A DNA stretch of 64,000 nucleotides, taken from assembly GCF_000747525.1 (NCBI RefSeq), contig NZ_CP009278.1:620001-684000 (forward strand), in the 5' to 3' direction. Positions within the stretch are counted from its first letter, which is position 1. Each line of letters starts with the position of its first letter. This DNA comes from Sphingobacterium sp. ML3W (GTDB taxonomy: Bacteria > Bacteroidota > Bacteroidia > Sphingobacteriales > Sphingobacteriaceae). The notes beneath the pieces are model-generated. The model did not search any database, was not told the origin of the DNA, and saw nothing but the letters and a program-made list of their open reading frames with translations. A program made the position numbers and the translations under genes. Positions 42,588-51,953 of this stretch are shown piece by piece.

Positions 42588-43247
42588 TTAATCACGCCAA
42601 AGGTAAGGAAATAACAATAAAGAAATAGTGATGGTGATGATATTAATTGCAATTAAAACGACGATTTCATTTATACTTTGCGCCCTGTCCAATCCTTGCA
42701 TTGCATTCTGCGAGAGCTTAATCAATACGATAAGAAGGGGGATAATGACCGGAAAACTTAAGATGGCCATGAGGGTACTATTGTTGCCGGCTTTTGAAGT
42801 AATGCCCGAAACCATCGTGAAGACAGATGCGAAACTGATACTACCAAGAATGACCGCGAAAAAATATAATGCAGGATCTCCTAATGGGGTTCTAAAAACC
42901 ATAGAATAGGTTACAAAAGCAATAATAGCTAATAATGCCATTATAAACATGTTGTAAAAGATTTTGGAAAGGATAATTGCTCTGGGGCTTACAATAGCAT
43001 AGTAATAGAGCTGACGTTGTTGGCTTTCTTGGACAAAACTTTTGTTTATGGCATTGATTGATGCAAAAAGCATGATGATCCAAAAGAGGGCATTCCATAT
43101 GGTAGCATCTACAGATTTGAATGCTTGGTAGCAAACAAATACTGTAGATATTACATATAGTAAAATGCTATTAATGGCGTATTTAGAGCGCCATTCAAGT
43201 GTAGCATCTTTATAAATTAAAGTTTTTACCTGTTGTAGTAAATTCAT
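42588..43247 (-). CDS. ccmB: Heme exporter protein CcmB
   Basis: 219-residue six-span permease of the CcmB family, membrane partner of the CcmA ATPase in cytochrome c maturation. Typical features are KTLIYKDATLEWRSKYAINSILLY at the start (two motifs), INAINKSFVQESQQRQLYYY around residue 70 and FASVFTMVSGITSKAGNN near 140. ATG 43247 (MNLLQQVKTLIYKD) is preferred over 43256, because a TATCTTTG -7-like element on the minus strand ends only 6 nt before it, which would make the mRNA nearly leaderless. First gene of ccmB-ccmC-ccmD; no ccmA is adjacent. Confidence 0.88.
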   Translation of the reverse strand: MNLLQQVKTLIYKDATLEWRSKYAINSILLYVISTVFVCYQAFKSVDATIWNALFWIIMLFASINAINKSFVQESQQRQLYYYAIVSPRAIILSKIFYNMFIMALLAIIAFVTYSMVFRTPLGDPALYFFAVILGSISFASVFTMVSGITSKAGNNSTLMAILSFPVIIPLLIVLIKLSQNAMQGLDRAQSINEIVVLIAINIITITISLLLFPYLWRD

Positions 43248-43320
43248 ACAGCGCAAAGATACAAATGAATTGTAATAAGCTGAATGAATAGTGCAACGAG
43301 GAAGTAAATTTTAAGGGCGA

Positions 43321-43737
43321 TTATGCGTTATCAACTTTTCTTTTTGCAGTATCAACAGCATCATCAACCTGATCAACCAATTTTTTTGCTGAATGATTGG
43401 TACTGTCCAAAGCATCTCTACCAACTTCTTTTGCTTTGTTTTTTAATGATGCTAAATCATCAGATGCTCTATGTGTAAGGTCGTCAAATTTTTCTGATGC
43501 CTTGTCTTTTAATGCGTGCAATTCTTCAGAAGCTTGACTTGCTAATTTACGAGCTCTTTTAGCTTCTCTTTTTGAAACATCTTTTAGCGAACGAGTGAGA
43601 TCTTTAATACCGTCATTAGCACGACTTAATTGTTTTTTACCATCATCAGTACCTAACAGGTACCATGCTGCAGCACCTGCTGCTAAACCTACCAGTGCAA
43701 ATGCTACTAATCCATTTTTATTTTTCATAACGCTCAA
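43321..43737 (-). CDS. YtxH-domain protein
   Basis: 138-residue protein with one N-terminal membrane span (LVAFALVGLAAGAAAWYLLG, about 9-28), followed directly by TDDGKKQLSRANDGIKDL, the YtxH signature. A long basic and acidic amphipathic coiled coil follows (residues 45-138), rich in Lys, Asp, Ala and Ser. Such proteins are associated with general stress responses and are often abundant at the membrane, but biochemical function is unknown. Start may be Met4. It stands alone, with 64 nt to ccmB downstream and 86 nt to the ABC exporter upstream. Confidence 0.82.
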   Translation of the reverse strand: MSVMKNKNGLVAFALVGLAAGAAAWYLLGTDDGKKQLSRANDGIKDLTRSLKDVSKREAKRARKLASQASEELHALKDKASEKFDDLTHRASDDLASLKNKAKEVGRDALDSTNHSAKKLVDQVDDAVDTAKRKVDNA

Positions 43738-43823
43738 ATTTTATATACTTCTTTCAACTATGATACCAAATTAACAGCTCTGGATGATAAAAGTTTTCAA
43801 AACGCTATTAAATTAACATTTTT

Positions 43824-45656
43824 TTACAATTGAACTTGCTGTTTTGACTGTAAGGAGTAGAGATGATGATACAGGCCACTTCCTTTGCTCATGAGTTCGA
43901 TATGGTTGCCAGATTCGGAAACAGTTCCGTTTTCAATAACCATAATTTGATCTGAGTCTACAATTGTGGACAATCGATGTGCAATGATGATGGAAGTTCT
44001 GCCCCTCATTAATTCTTCTAGCGCCAGTTGTACTTGTCTTTCTGATTCTGAATCTAACGATGAAGTCGCCTCGTCAAGGATTAAAATCGCTGGGTCTTTC
44101 AATAAGGCTCGTGCAATTGCAATACGTTGTCGCTGACCGCCTGAAAGTTTCACCCCTCTTTCACCTACAAGTGTATCATATCCTTCTGGAAAGTTCATGA
44201 TAAAATCGTGGGCATGGGCTCGTTTTGCAGCAGTGATGATATGGTCTGCTTCAGCATCCAATCGGCCGTAAGCAATGTTTTCACGAATAGTGCCACCAAA
44301 TAATAAGACATCTTGGGGTACAATAGCCACTTGATTACGGATATCGGATAATAAGTAATCAGCACTGCTCATACCGTCATAAAGGATTTCTCCACCATCG
44401 GGTTTGTAAAATTGAAGTATCAAAGACGCGATTGTAGATTTCCCAATACCACTTGGGCCTACAATGGCTATTTTTTGACCCGCTTTAGCATGAAAAGTAA
44501 GGTCTTTTAAAATTTTAATATCCGGTCTACTTGGATAGGAAAATGATACCTTATTAAAGGTCAGGTCACCATGGAAATGTTTTCGGATTTCTTTTGACGT
44601 TTCATCGATCAGGATATCCTCTTGGTCTTCCTGTAAGATTTCAAGTATACGTTCACTTGCTCCAAGTGCTTTCTGGATATTGGCATATAACTCAGGGAAA
44701 CTGCCCATTGAGCCTGCGACAAACATGGAGTAAAGGATATAGGTGGTTAAACCACCAACGGTCATTTCTCCTAAAAATACGAGTGTCGAGCCATACCAGA
44801 TAACAGCAATGACAGCTCCAAAAATACAGAAGATGATAAAAGAAGCGAATGCTCCTCTGTAGGTTGCTCCCTTAACTGCGAGGCTAACTACAGCATCGAG
44901 TCTATTGGTGTATCTTTTAGTTTCGTAATATTCGTTGACAAAGGCCTTGACGTTGCTGATGCCTTGTAGTGTTTCTTGGACGATGGTATTGGATTCTGCC
45001 AGCTTATCCTGTGCTTGGCGGGATAGATTACGGATAAATTTACCGAAGACTATCGCAGTAACAACTAATATCGGCAAAATACAGAGATTCATTAAGGCCA
45101 ATTTTGGCGAAACATATACCAATAATGCAACACCGAATGCTAAACTGATACATTGTCTCAATATTTCAGCTAATGTGGTTGTCATGGTATCCTGTATCTG
45201 CGCCAAGTCTGCAGATAGTCTACTGTTTAATTCTCCAACACGACGATTTGCAAAGAATTCCATGGGAAGAGATATCAATTTTTGATAGGAATCTCGGCGA
45301 ATACTAGCCAGAGCCCTCTCTGCTATTTCTACAAATAGTCGGATCCTAAAAAATGAGACAATCGACATGAAAGTTAGAATGGCAAAAGCAATAGCGCCAA
45401 TTTCAAACACATTAGCAGGTAACCATTCGTATTTTTGGTTTCCCTCCGCCGCATCAATCATAGCACCCAAAAGTGCCGGAAACGTCAACATTGCTAAACT
45501 AGAAAGAATTAAAAAAAGCATGCCCAACAGAAACTTCGTTCTATATGGTTTTAGATAGGAAAGTATCTGAGACGCTTTTTTTAATAATTCCTTATTAAGT
45601 TTCGGTTTGGGTAGTTCTTCTTCTTGCTTATTTCCGCTGTTAAATCCTCTTGCCAT
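43824..45656 (-). CDS. ABC exporter, fused permease and ATPase
   Basis: 610-residue half transporter that would work as a homodimer. Six membrane spans cover about 40-330. The nucleotide-binding domain from about 365 has Walker A GPSGIGKST (around residue 400, with Ile in place of the more usual Ala, Ser or Cys), signature LSGGQRQRIAIARAL, Walker B ILILDEATSSLD and switch His in IIAHRLSTI. It resembles MsbA/BmrA-like lipid or multidrug exporters; the N-terminal 30 residues are polar and basic. No accessory genes are linked. Substrate cannot be inferred. Confidence 0.92.
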   Translation of the reverse strand: MARGFNSGNKQEEELPKPKLNKELLKKASQILSYLKPYRTKFLLGMLFLILSSLAMLTFPALLGAMIDAAEGNQKYEWLPANVFEIGAIAFAILTFMSIVSFFRIRLFVEIAERALASIRRDSYQKLISLPMEFFANRRVGELNSRLSADLAQIQDTMTTTLAEILRQCISLAFGVALLVYVSPKLALMNLCILPILVVTAIVFGKFIRNLSRQAQDKLAESNTIVQETLQGISNVKAFVNEYYETKRYTNRLDAVVSLAVKGATYRGAFASFIIFCIFGAVIAVIWYGSTLVFLGEMTVGGLTTYILYSMFVAGSMGSFPELYANIQKALGASERILEILQEDQEDILIDETSKEIRKHFHGDLTFNKVSFSYPSRPDIKILKDLTFHAKAGQKIAIVGPSGIGKSTIASLILQFYKPDGGEILYDGMSSADYLLSDIRNQVAIVPQDVLLFGGTIRENIAYGRLDAEADHIITAAKRAHAHDFIMNFPEGYDTLVGERGVKLSGGQRQRIAIARALLKDPAILILDEATSSLDSESERQVQLALEELMRGRTSIIIAHRLSTIVDSDQIMVIENGTVSESGNHIELMSKGSGLYHHLYSLQSKQQVQL

Positions 45657-45713
45657 AAATCATCAATTTAATATTGAGACTTGCAAAAGTAACGACTCTT
45701 GATTGATGACTTA

Positions 45714-46238
45714 TCATCGTTTAGTAATTTTTTGGTTTTGGAATAATAAATAACCCAGAACAGCAATGACAGCGAGTGCTATGTATAGAAAGATATTTGT
45801 GTTATGATCGCTTCCTTCTATTTTTTTGAGCTCCTTTTTTAATTTTTCGTTCTCTTTTTGCAACTTATTGATTGTGCCAATATAAGCAGACACCTGTTTG
45901 TCATACTCTACTGCGAGATTTTGAAATTTCTGTTTTTCATCATCTTTGATATTAATCAGTCTACGCGTTTCAAGGAAAATGTTATTGTCTGTGATGACGA
46001 TATTTTTTAATATATCAACGGTCTTCTGCATATCATCTTTCGATTTGAATAAGCCGAAGATGGCTGTCTTCTTTTCTAAGCTGAGGTCGTATTCGCTGAA
46101 TTTTACTTTTCGGTCTTCGATGAGTTTGTTGACACGCAAGCGTTGCGCTTCATAGGAAGTCGAATCTGCGTTTTGTCCAAAGGCAGATAAACTTATTAAA
46201 AAAAGTATAAGTAATGAAAATCGTTGTAATAACTGCAT
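45714..46238 (-). CDS. Exported coiled-coil protein with C-terminal membrane anchor
   Basis: 174-residue protein that I do not recognise. It has a signal peptide (FSLLILFLISLSAFGQN, cut near residue 22) and a long charged helical region. The region from about 110 (YIGTINKLQKENEKLKKELKKI) is a leucine-zipper-like coiled coil. A final span (FLYIALAVIAVLGYLLF) is followed by a short basic tail NQKITKR. The topology predicts a periplasmic coiled coil anchored in the inner membrane. It stands 57 nt upstream of the ABC exporter on the same strand, so it could be cotranscribed with it. Confidence 0.7.
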   Translation of the reverse strand: MQLLQRFSLLILFLISLSAFGQNADSTSYEAQRLRVNKLIEDRKVKFSEYDLSLEKKTAIFGLFKSKDDMQKTVDILKNIVITDNNIFLETRRLINIKDDEKQKFQNLAVEYDKQVSAYIGTINKLQKENEKLKKELKKIEGSDHNTNIFLYIALAVIAVLGYLLFQNQKITKR

Positions 46239-46306
46239 GTTGTGTTATTTTTAAATCTTCGGTATGACAAACAAACTTACTGAAAGTTTAATCACCCGGA
46301 TAGGGG

Positions 46307-47095
46307 TCAATTGTTGAATTCAATCCGAATGATGTGCGATTCGTCGTCAAATAGACCTAATAGTTGACTCGCATTTGCTTTGTTCATAGCAATTTCTAGA
46401 AAATTGCTGATACCGAAAAGACAAAGCTTTTCGCCTTCCGTCACCTCATTATAATTCCAAGAGAGGTTCGTAATTGTTTCACTTCTTTTAAAATACAGGG
46501 TAAAGCTTCTTCCTTTTTGAACACGATTGAATAGGTCCTTAGAAATGTTTGTGATCGCATTACCAAAGGCATCTACATACACGACATTTCCGCGAATGGT
46601 ATCTTTGTCAAAAATAGGCTGTAAAGTCACCTTTTCTACCGTCTGTGCAATTGTGTTTCCAATTGCAGTCAGTTTACCACCTTTTGCGATATGACAGGCA
46701 GATTTTGTTAGAATATCTGCTAATGGGAAATGCAGGTAACGTAAGTCCTGTATCAAGTTGATTTCGACAAGCTCTTGAGGTTTCTCCCCATTGAGGAGCA
46801 AGCTGAAAATACCATTGTCGGCACCCACAAAAAAGTGATCATTGTACTTCATAGCTACATAACGTGAGTCCTCATGATACAAGGTATTGATTCCAATGAT
46901 ATGAACCGTTTTTTTTGGAAAATAATGATAGGCATTTGCCAGAACAAACGCAGCTCGTGGTATATTAAAGGCAGGTATTTCGTGTGTAATATCAACTATT
47001 CGCACATCAGGGAGTTCTGAAATCAAACTGCCCTTTAATGCTGCTTGATAGAAATCCTTATGTCCTAAATCTGTTGTTAATGTAATAACTCCCAT
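46307..47095 (-). CDS. SAM hydroxide adenosyltransferase (DUF62 family)
   Basis: 262-residue enzyme of the family that hydrolyses S-adenosylmethionine to adenosine and methionine, relatives of the fluorinases and chlorinases. The N-terminal TLTTDLGHKDFYQAALKG contains the family Asp and the SAM-binding residues. FVGADNGIFSLLL and the C-terminal domain YVDAFGNAITNI are diagnostic. I see no sign of the loop that converts the family to a halogenase, but cannot exclude it without alignment. It diverges from phoH across 347 nt. It removes SAM, while AhcY in the same window clears its product SAH. Confidence 0.85.
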   Translation of the reverse strand: MGVITLTTDLGHKDFYQAALKGSLISELPDVRIVDITHEIPAFNIPRAAFVLANAYHYFPKKTVHIIGINTLYHEDSRYVAMKYNDHFFVGADNGIFSLLLNGEKPQELVEINLIQDLRYLHFPLADILTKSACHIAKGGKLTAIGNTIAQTVEKVTLQPIFDKDTIRGNVVYVDAFGNAITNISKDLFNRVQKGRSFTLYFKRSETITNLSWNYNEVTEGEKLCLFGISNFLEIAMNKANASQLLGLFDDESHIIRIEFNN

Positions 47096-47442
47096 TCTTG
47101 CTTATTCTCCCTTATGATATATCCCTAGAATTCTTTTTGTTAAGGCTTTAATTTGTAAACTCAATCCTCAAAATTAATGTAAAATTAACGCAAAAAGAAG
47201 AAAAGGTACACAAAAGTACGTAATGTGTTCTGATAAAAATAAATAGATTGATGTTATTCTATAGGATTGGTTTAATAAGCTTCTTTTTAATCTTGATACC
47301 CACCCAGATAAAATTTTAAAACGGTACTGTTTTTTTTATTTTTATTCTTAAATGTGCTGTCAATTTTAATTTTAATACTGTATTTTTGGATGTTGGTTAA
47401 TGTGAGTCGTAATTTACCAATAGAGAAAGAATTCACCTTAAA
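47096..47442. other. Divergent non-coding region upstream of phoH
   Basis: 347 nt, AT-rich. Candidate -7 elements: TATTTTTG on the plus strand at 47381-47388 (phoH); TAATTTTG (47176-47169) and TACTTTTG (47218-47211) on the minus strand for the SAM hydroxide adenosyltransferase. No hairpin or small gene is evident. Confidence 0.5.
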
Positions 47443-48417
47443 TTGAATGATTTGAACGAATTACAAATTACATTGGATGCAATCAATCTAGCGATTCTTT
47501 GGGGTACTCAAAATGAGCATTTTGACTACATAAAAAAGCAATATCCCAAGTTGAGAATTGTCGCTAGAGGAAATGAGATGAAGGTGCTTGGTGATGAACA
47601 GCAACTGGAGTCATTTAAAAATTCTTTTGATGATGTACTCGGCCATTTAGAAAAGTATAATAAACTTTCTTTGATGGATTTGGAAAATCTAATGCACACT
47701 CCCTCTGGATCAGCTGCTCAAGAAGAGAAGTTGCTTGCCGAAAAGGCTGCAATATTAGGAAGCGAGCCCATTGTGTATGGACCAAACGGTATTGTCGTTC
47801 GTGCGCGTACTCCCAATCAAAGAAAGATGGTGGATAGCATCAATAAGAATGATATCCTTTTTGCCATTGGCCCCGCAGGTACAGGTAAAACCTATACCGC
47901 AGTCGCTTTAGCCGTTCGTGCTTTGCGTAACAAAGAAATCAAACGTATTATATTAACGCGACCAGCAGTAGAAGCCGGCGAGAACCTAGGTTTTCTTCCA
48001 GGAGACTTGAAGGAAAAGGTGGATCCTTACCTTCGTCCGCTATACGATGCACTCGATGATATGATTCCACCAGAAAAATTAAAAGGGTATTTGGAGAATC
48101 GAACGATTGAGGTCGCTCCATTAGCTTTTATGCGTGGACGTACATTGGATAATTGTTTTGTGATTTTGGATGAAGCACAAAATGCAACCGATATGCAGTT
48201 GAAAATGTTTTTGACCCGTATGGGACCAACAGCAAAATTCATTGTGACAGGTGATGTAACTCAAATTGATTTACCCAGAAAGAATCAATCCGGATTGGCT
48301 ACCGCAATTAGGCTATTGGATAATATTGAAGGAATCGATATTGTTCATCTGAATGGTGCAGATGTCGTACGTCATAAACTAGTGAAGCGCATCTTGGAAG
48401 CATACGGTGATATCTAA
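47443..48417 (+). CDS. PhoH-like ATPase with TTG start
   Basis: 324-residue PhoH-family P-loop protein linked to RNA metabolism. Walker A GPAGTGKT is at 143-150 in FAIGPAGTGKTYTAVALA. The block IILTRPAVEAGENLGFLPGDL is specific for PhoH, and Walker B is FVILDEAQNATDMQLKMFLTR, followed by the GDVTQIDLP motif. The frame is closed by TAA at 47410 and contains no ATG before the conserved region, so the start is TTG 47443 or TTG 47452. It is the first gene of a phoH-purC-STAS-rnz run on the plus strand, with 67 nt to purC. Related PhoH proteins lie next to ybeY, which is not in the window. Confidence 0.88.
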   Translation: MNDLNELQITLDAINLAILWGTQNEHFDYIKKQYPKLRIVARGNEMKVLGDEQQLESFKNSFDDVLGHLEKYNKLSLMDLENLMHTPSGSAAQEEKLLAEKAAILGSEPIVYGPNGIVVRARTPNQRKMVDSINKNDILFAIGPAGTGKTYTAVALAVRALRNKEIKRIILTRPAVEAGENLGFLPGDLKEKVDPYLRPLYDALDDMIPPEKLKGYLENRTIEVAPLAFMRGRTLDNCFVILDEAQNATDMQLKMFLTRMGPTAKFIVTGDVTQIDLPRKNQSGLATAIRLLDNIEGIDIVHLNGADVVRHKLVKRILEAYGDI

Positions 48418-48484
48418 TGCTTAAACCGGAATGTTTAAGAGTTAGTGATAAAATATAAATAGTGAGAGAACACCCATTCAAGAT

Positions 48485-49435
48485 ATGAACGCGATAAAAG
48501 AAACAAATTTTAATTTCGAAAATCAAACCTCTTTTTATAGAGGGAAAGTACGTGATGTGTACACCATTGCAAATGAATATTTAGCTATGGTCGCTTCCGA
48601 TCGTATATCGGCATTTGATGTCGTATTGCCAAAGCCCATTCCTTATAAAGGGCAGATACTGAATCAAATTGCTGCTAAATTTTTAAAAGCTACAGCGGAT
48701 ATTCTGCCAAACTGGGTCGTGTCTGTTCCAGATCCGAGTGTGACTATAGGTATCATGTGCGAGCCTTTTAAGGTAGAGATGGTTATTCGTGGCTACTTGT
48801 CCGGACATGCATGGCGTGAATACAGCGCTGGTAGACGAACAGTATGCGGTGAATCATTGCCTGAAGGATTGAAAGAAAATGATAAATTACCTGTGCCGAT
48901 CATTACTCCAACTACCAAAGCTGCTGTAGGACATGATGAAGATATTTCCAGAGCTGCTATTTTGGAAAGAGGAATCGTGAGTGAAGAAGATTATATCCAG
49001 TTGGAGAACTATACCAAAGCGCTTTTTCAACGCGGTACCGAGATCGCAGCAGAAAGAGGGTTGATATTGGCGGACACCAAATATGAATTTGGAAAAAAAG
49101 ATGGGCAGATAATTTTGATTGACGAAATCCATAGCCCCGATTCTTCTCGTTATTTTTATGCAGAAGGTTATGCAGAACGTCAGGAAAATGGTGAAGCGCA
49201 AAAGCAGTTATCAAAAGAATTTGTGCGTAAATGGCTAATCGAAAATGGATTTCAAGGTAAAGATGGACAACAAGTTCCAGAAATGACCGATGAAATAATT
49301 AAATCAATTTCTGATCGATATATCGAACTTTATGAGCATATTGTAGGCGAGAAGTTCGTGTATCCAAACCAAGAGGACGTTTTGCAACGTGTAGAACGGA
49401 ATGTTTCACAAGCTTTAAAAGAACTAAAATACTAA
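48485..49435 (+). CDS. purC: SAICAR synthetase
   Basis: 316-residue phosphoribosylaminoimidazole-succinocarboxamide synthase of purine synthesis, ligating aspartate to CAIR with ATP. Conserved stretches are [12 protein letters not shown] near residue 20, [35 protein letters not shown] and [19 protein letters not shown]. The length is that of the long SAICAR synthetase class usual in Bacteroidota and yeast. It is followed by the STAS gene after 17 nt. Other purine genes are not adjacent, so it is an isolated pathway member. Confidence 0.95.
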   Translation: MNAIKETNFNFENQTSFYRGKVRDVYTIANEYLAMVASDRISAFDVVLPKPIPYKGQILNQIAAKFLKATADILPNWVVSVPDPSVTIGIMCEPFKVEMVIRGYLSGHAWREYSAGRRTVCGESLPEGLKENDKLPVPIITPTTKAAVGHDEDISRAAILERGIVSEEDYIQLENYTKALFQRGTEIAAERGLILADTKYEFGKKDGQIILIDEIHSPDSSRYFYAEGYAERQENGEAQKQLSKEFVRKWLIENGFQGKDGQQVPEMTDEIIKSISDRYIELYEHIVGEKFVYPNQEDVLQRVERNVSQALKELKY

Positions 49436-49452
49436 AGGAAAGGACCTGAATT

Positions 49453-49833
49453 ATGAAATATACGATTGATAAGCATGACCGTTATATTGTGATAGAACCA
49501 CTTTGCGATATTCTCGATGCTGAAAAAGCGATTAAATTGAAGGGGGAATTCTTATTGAGAAATACGGTGGGTCAACGTAATATCATATTAGACCTATCAA
49601 ATGTTCGTAAAATAGATGAGAGCAGTATTCGATTGGCTTTATTGGCCAATCGTCTGTGTGATTCAAGCGGCGGGCTTTTTATTCTAGCAAATTTAGATTC
49701 GGAAGTGCTCGACCTCTTGGAGATGTCCCATATGCAAAGAAGCTTTACAATTGTCAATTCCGTCAAAGATGCGGAAGAACGTGTTTTTGCACACGAGATA
49801 GAAATGGATTATAGAGGAGAGAAAGAAAAATAA
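49453..49833 (+). CDS. STAS-domain anti-sigma-antagonist-like protein
   Basis: 126-residue SpoIIAA-like single STAS domain. The core DLSNVRKIDESSIRLALLANRL carries Ser57-Ser58 at the phosphorylation position of anti-sigma factor antagonists. A Gly expected after the Ser pair is replaced by Ile, which may alter regulation. The N-terminal strand YIVIEPLCDILDAEKAIKL and the C-terminal helix region complete the fold. No anti-sigma kinase or phosphatase is adjacent. It lies between purC (17 nt) and rnz (1 nt), so it is translated with rnz. Confidence 0.83.
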   Translation: MKYTIDKHDRYIVIEPLCDILDAEKAIKLKGEFLLRNTVGQRNIILDLSNVRKIDESSIRLALLANRLCDSSGGLFILANLDSEVLDLLEMSHMQRSFTIVNSVKDAEERVFAHEIEMDYRGEKEK

Positions 49834-49834
49834 T

Positions 49835-50746
49835 ATGCGCTTTGAAGTTTTGATTTTAGGGAATAGCTCCGCAACGCCTATGTATGATAGGCATCCAACG
49901 AGTCAAGTAGTAAACTTCAATGAACAATTGTTTTTAATCGATTGTGGAGAAGGCACTCAGATGCAATTGACCCGTTATGGTATTAAAAGCAATAAAATCA
50001 ATCATATTTTCATCAGTCATTTGCATGGAGATCATTATCTCGGATTAGTTGGATTGTTGTCCTCCATGCATTTAATCGGTCGTAAAAGTGATCTGCATCT
50101 GTATGGACCAAAGGGACTTGATGAAATACTGGCTGTTCAGTTTCGATATTCGGAGACTACACTTCGTTATAATCTTATTTTTCATGAAACCTCCGCGGAA
50201 ACGCCAGAGGTAATCTTTGAAAATCGCACACTCAAGGTCAGTACGTTTCCATTGACTCACCGTATACCCTGTACCGGTTTTCGTTTTGATGAAGGGCAGC
50301 GTTCGCGCCACTTGCTGGTAGAAGAGATTGAAAAAGATGGTATCCCGGTAGCGTACTATCAACGATTGAAAAACGGGGTGGATTATGTGCGTGAAGATGG
50401 ACATGTGTTTAAAGCAGATGATTACACCTTACCAGGACCCTTATCCCGTAGTTATGTCTACTGCTCAGATACCGTACGAACAGCAAATTATTTACCTTAT
50501 ATTCAGCATGCATCATTAATGTATCATGAATCTACCTTTCTCCATGAAATGGTAGACCGTGCTAAAGAAACGTTTCATACCACTGCTTTGGAAGCAGGAG
50601 AAATAGCAAAAGAAACACATGCAAGTAAGTTATTATTAGGCCATTATTCCGCACGATACAAAGATTTACAACCTTTATTGCTCGAAGCACAATCTGTTTT
50701 CCAGCAAACGATGCTATCGCAAGAAGGAAAATGGTTCTCAGTATAA
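49835..50746 (+). CDS. rnz: Ribonuclease Z
   Basis: 303-residue metallo-beta-lactamase-fold nuclease that cuts the 3' trailer of tRNA precursors. The zinc motif is SHLHGDHYLG (His62, His64, Asp66, His67). Further ligands are in FPLTHRIPCTGFRF, YCSDTVRTANYLPYI and LLLGHYSARYKDL. Length fits the bacterial short form. Its start overlaps the STAS region by only 1 nt of spacing. Since two of the four tRNA-Asp genes here lack an encoded CCA, this enzyme has direct substrates nearby. It is the last gene before the his operon. Confidence 0.94.
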   Translation: MRFEVLILGNSSATPMYDRHPTSQVVNFNEQLFLIDCGEGTQMQLTRYGIKSNKINHIFISHLHGDHYLGLVGLLSSMHLIGRKSDLHLYGPKGLDEILAVQFRYSETTLRYNLIFHETSAETPEVIFENRTLKVSTFPLTHRIPCTGFRFDEGQRSRHLLVEEIEKDGIPVAYYQRLKNGVDYVREDGHVFKADDYTLPGPLSRSYVYCSDTVRTANYLPYIQHASLMYHESTFLHEMVDRAKETFHTTALEAGEIAKETHASKLLLGHYSARYKDLQPLLLEAQSVFQQTMLSQEGKWFSV

Positions 50747-50766
50747 TGATATTCGTAAATTCCACT

Positions 50767-50868
50767 TATTTCTTCCATACAAAAAAACAAAATTACAGAA
50801 GAGAAAACGAGAACTTTGCTTAGATCCGCAATAATGATTGTGTATTTAAGCAAATTTATCTAAGTTTA
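50767..50868 (+). repeat. Intergenic element A upstream of hisC
   Basis: It shares with element B (55964-56109) two exact words in the same order and orientation: TATTTCTTCCATA (50767-50779) and AAATTTATCTAAGTTT (50852-50867). The right part includes the hisC promoter. Element A also has CGTAAA/TTTACG flanks (50754-50759 and 50865-50870 region). Confidence 0.55.
50838..50868 (+). promoter_or_regulatory. Promoter of the his operon
   Basis: TTG at 50838-50840, a 20-nt spacer and TAAGTTTA at 50861-50868 (one base off TAnnTTTG), 22 nt before the hisC start. It is overlapped by a reverse TAAATTTG (50858-50851), forming the back-to-back element CAAATTTATCTAAGTTTA. Confidence 0.65.
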
Positions 50869-50890
50869 CGATTTTAAATTTAATAAATTA

Positions 50891-51949
50891 ATGGACACTC
50901 CATTCAACTTAACGAAACTATTACGGGATAATATTAAAAATCTCGTACCTTATTCTTCTGCAAGAGATGAATTCAAGGGGGAAGCATCTATTTTAATCGA
51001 TGCGAATGAAAACGCTTTTGGTTCACCATTAGCGCATAACTACAACCGTTATCCCGACCCTCTGCAGCATCAAGTGAAGCATAAGCTTGCGCAGATCAAA
51101 GGTGTTCCTGCAGAAAATATGTTCTTAGGTAATGGAAGCGATGAGGCCATTGATATCTTATTCCGCGCATTTTGTCGTCCTGGAATAGACAATGTAGTTT
51201 TGGTACCGCCCACTTATGGTATGTACGAGGTGTCGGCGAATATCAATGATGTGGCATTTCGTAAAGTTAATCTAACCCTTGATTATCAATTAGATCTTCC
51301 TGCAATTGAAGCAGCAGTGGACGAGCATACCAAATTGATTTTTATCTGTTCACCGAATAATCCGACAGGTAATACAATCAATCGCCATGATATTGAAGCT
51401 ATCCTAAATAACTTTGATGGTTTGGTTGTGGTGGATGAAGCATATATCAATTTTTCGCAGTCAAAATCATTTACGCAGGAATTGGCGGAATACCAAAACT
51501 TGGTCGTATTACAAACATTATCCAAAGCATGGGGACTAGCAGCCTTACGTTTGGGGATGGCTTTTGCAAGTACTGAAATTATTGCTGTATTCAATAAAAT
51601 AAAGCCACCATATAACATCAATCAAGCAACTCAGGATATTGTCCTGGAGGCTTTGGAGCAAGTCGAGCAAGTGAACACTTGGATTAAACAAACTGTAGAA
51701 GAGCGAGAAAAATTAGTCCAAGAACTGCAGAAACTAGAAATGGTGCAGCACATCACTCCTTCAGATGCTAATTTTATTTTAGTGAAATTGGACGATCCCA
51801 AAGGCGTATATGCACATCTAGTAGCGCACGGAATCATTGTCCGTGATCGGTCAAAAGTAGAGCTGTGTGAAGGATGCCTTCGTATTACAATCGGTACGCC
51901 AGCTGAAAACCGTATATTATTAGAAAAATTAACCACAATCAACATATAA
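50891..51949 (+). CDS. hisC: Histidinol-phosphate aminotransferase
   Basis: 352-residue PLP enzyme converting imidazole acetol phosphate to histidinol phosphate. Signatures: [73 protein letters not shown] and the PLP-binding Lys in [14 protein letters not shown]. The start fits the promoter 22 nt upstream. It is the first his gene in the window; hisG and hisD, which precede hisC in many Bacteroidota, are absent upstream, where rnz ends. It is followed by hisB after 4 nt. Confidence 0.96.
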   Translation: MDTPFNLTKLLRDNIKNLVPYSSARDEFKGEASILIDANENAFGSPLAHNYNRYPDPLQHQVKHKLAQIKGVPAENMFLGNGSDEAIDILFRAFCRPGIDNVVLVPPTYGMYEVSANINDVAFRKVNLTLDYQLDLPAIEAAVDEHTKLIFICSPNNPTGNTINRHDIEAILNNFDGLVVVDEAYINFSQSKSFTQELAEYQNLVVLQTLSKAWGLAALRLGMAFASTEIIAVFNKIKPPYNINQATQDIVLEALEQVEQVNTWIKQTVEEREKLVQELQKLEMVQHITPSDANFILVKLDDPKGVYAHLVAHGIIVRDRSKVELCEGCLRITIGTPAENRILLEKLTTINI

Positions 51950-51953
51950 AAGA

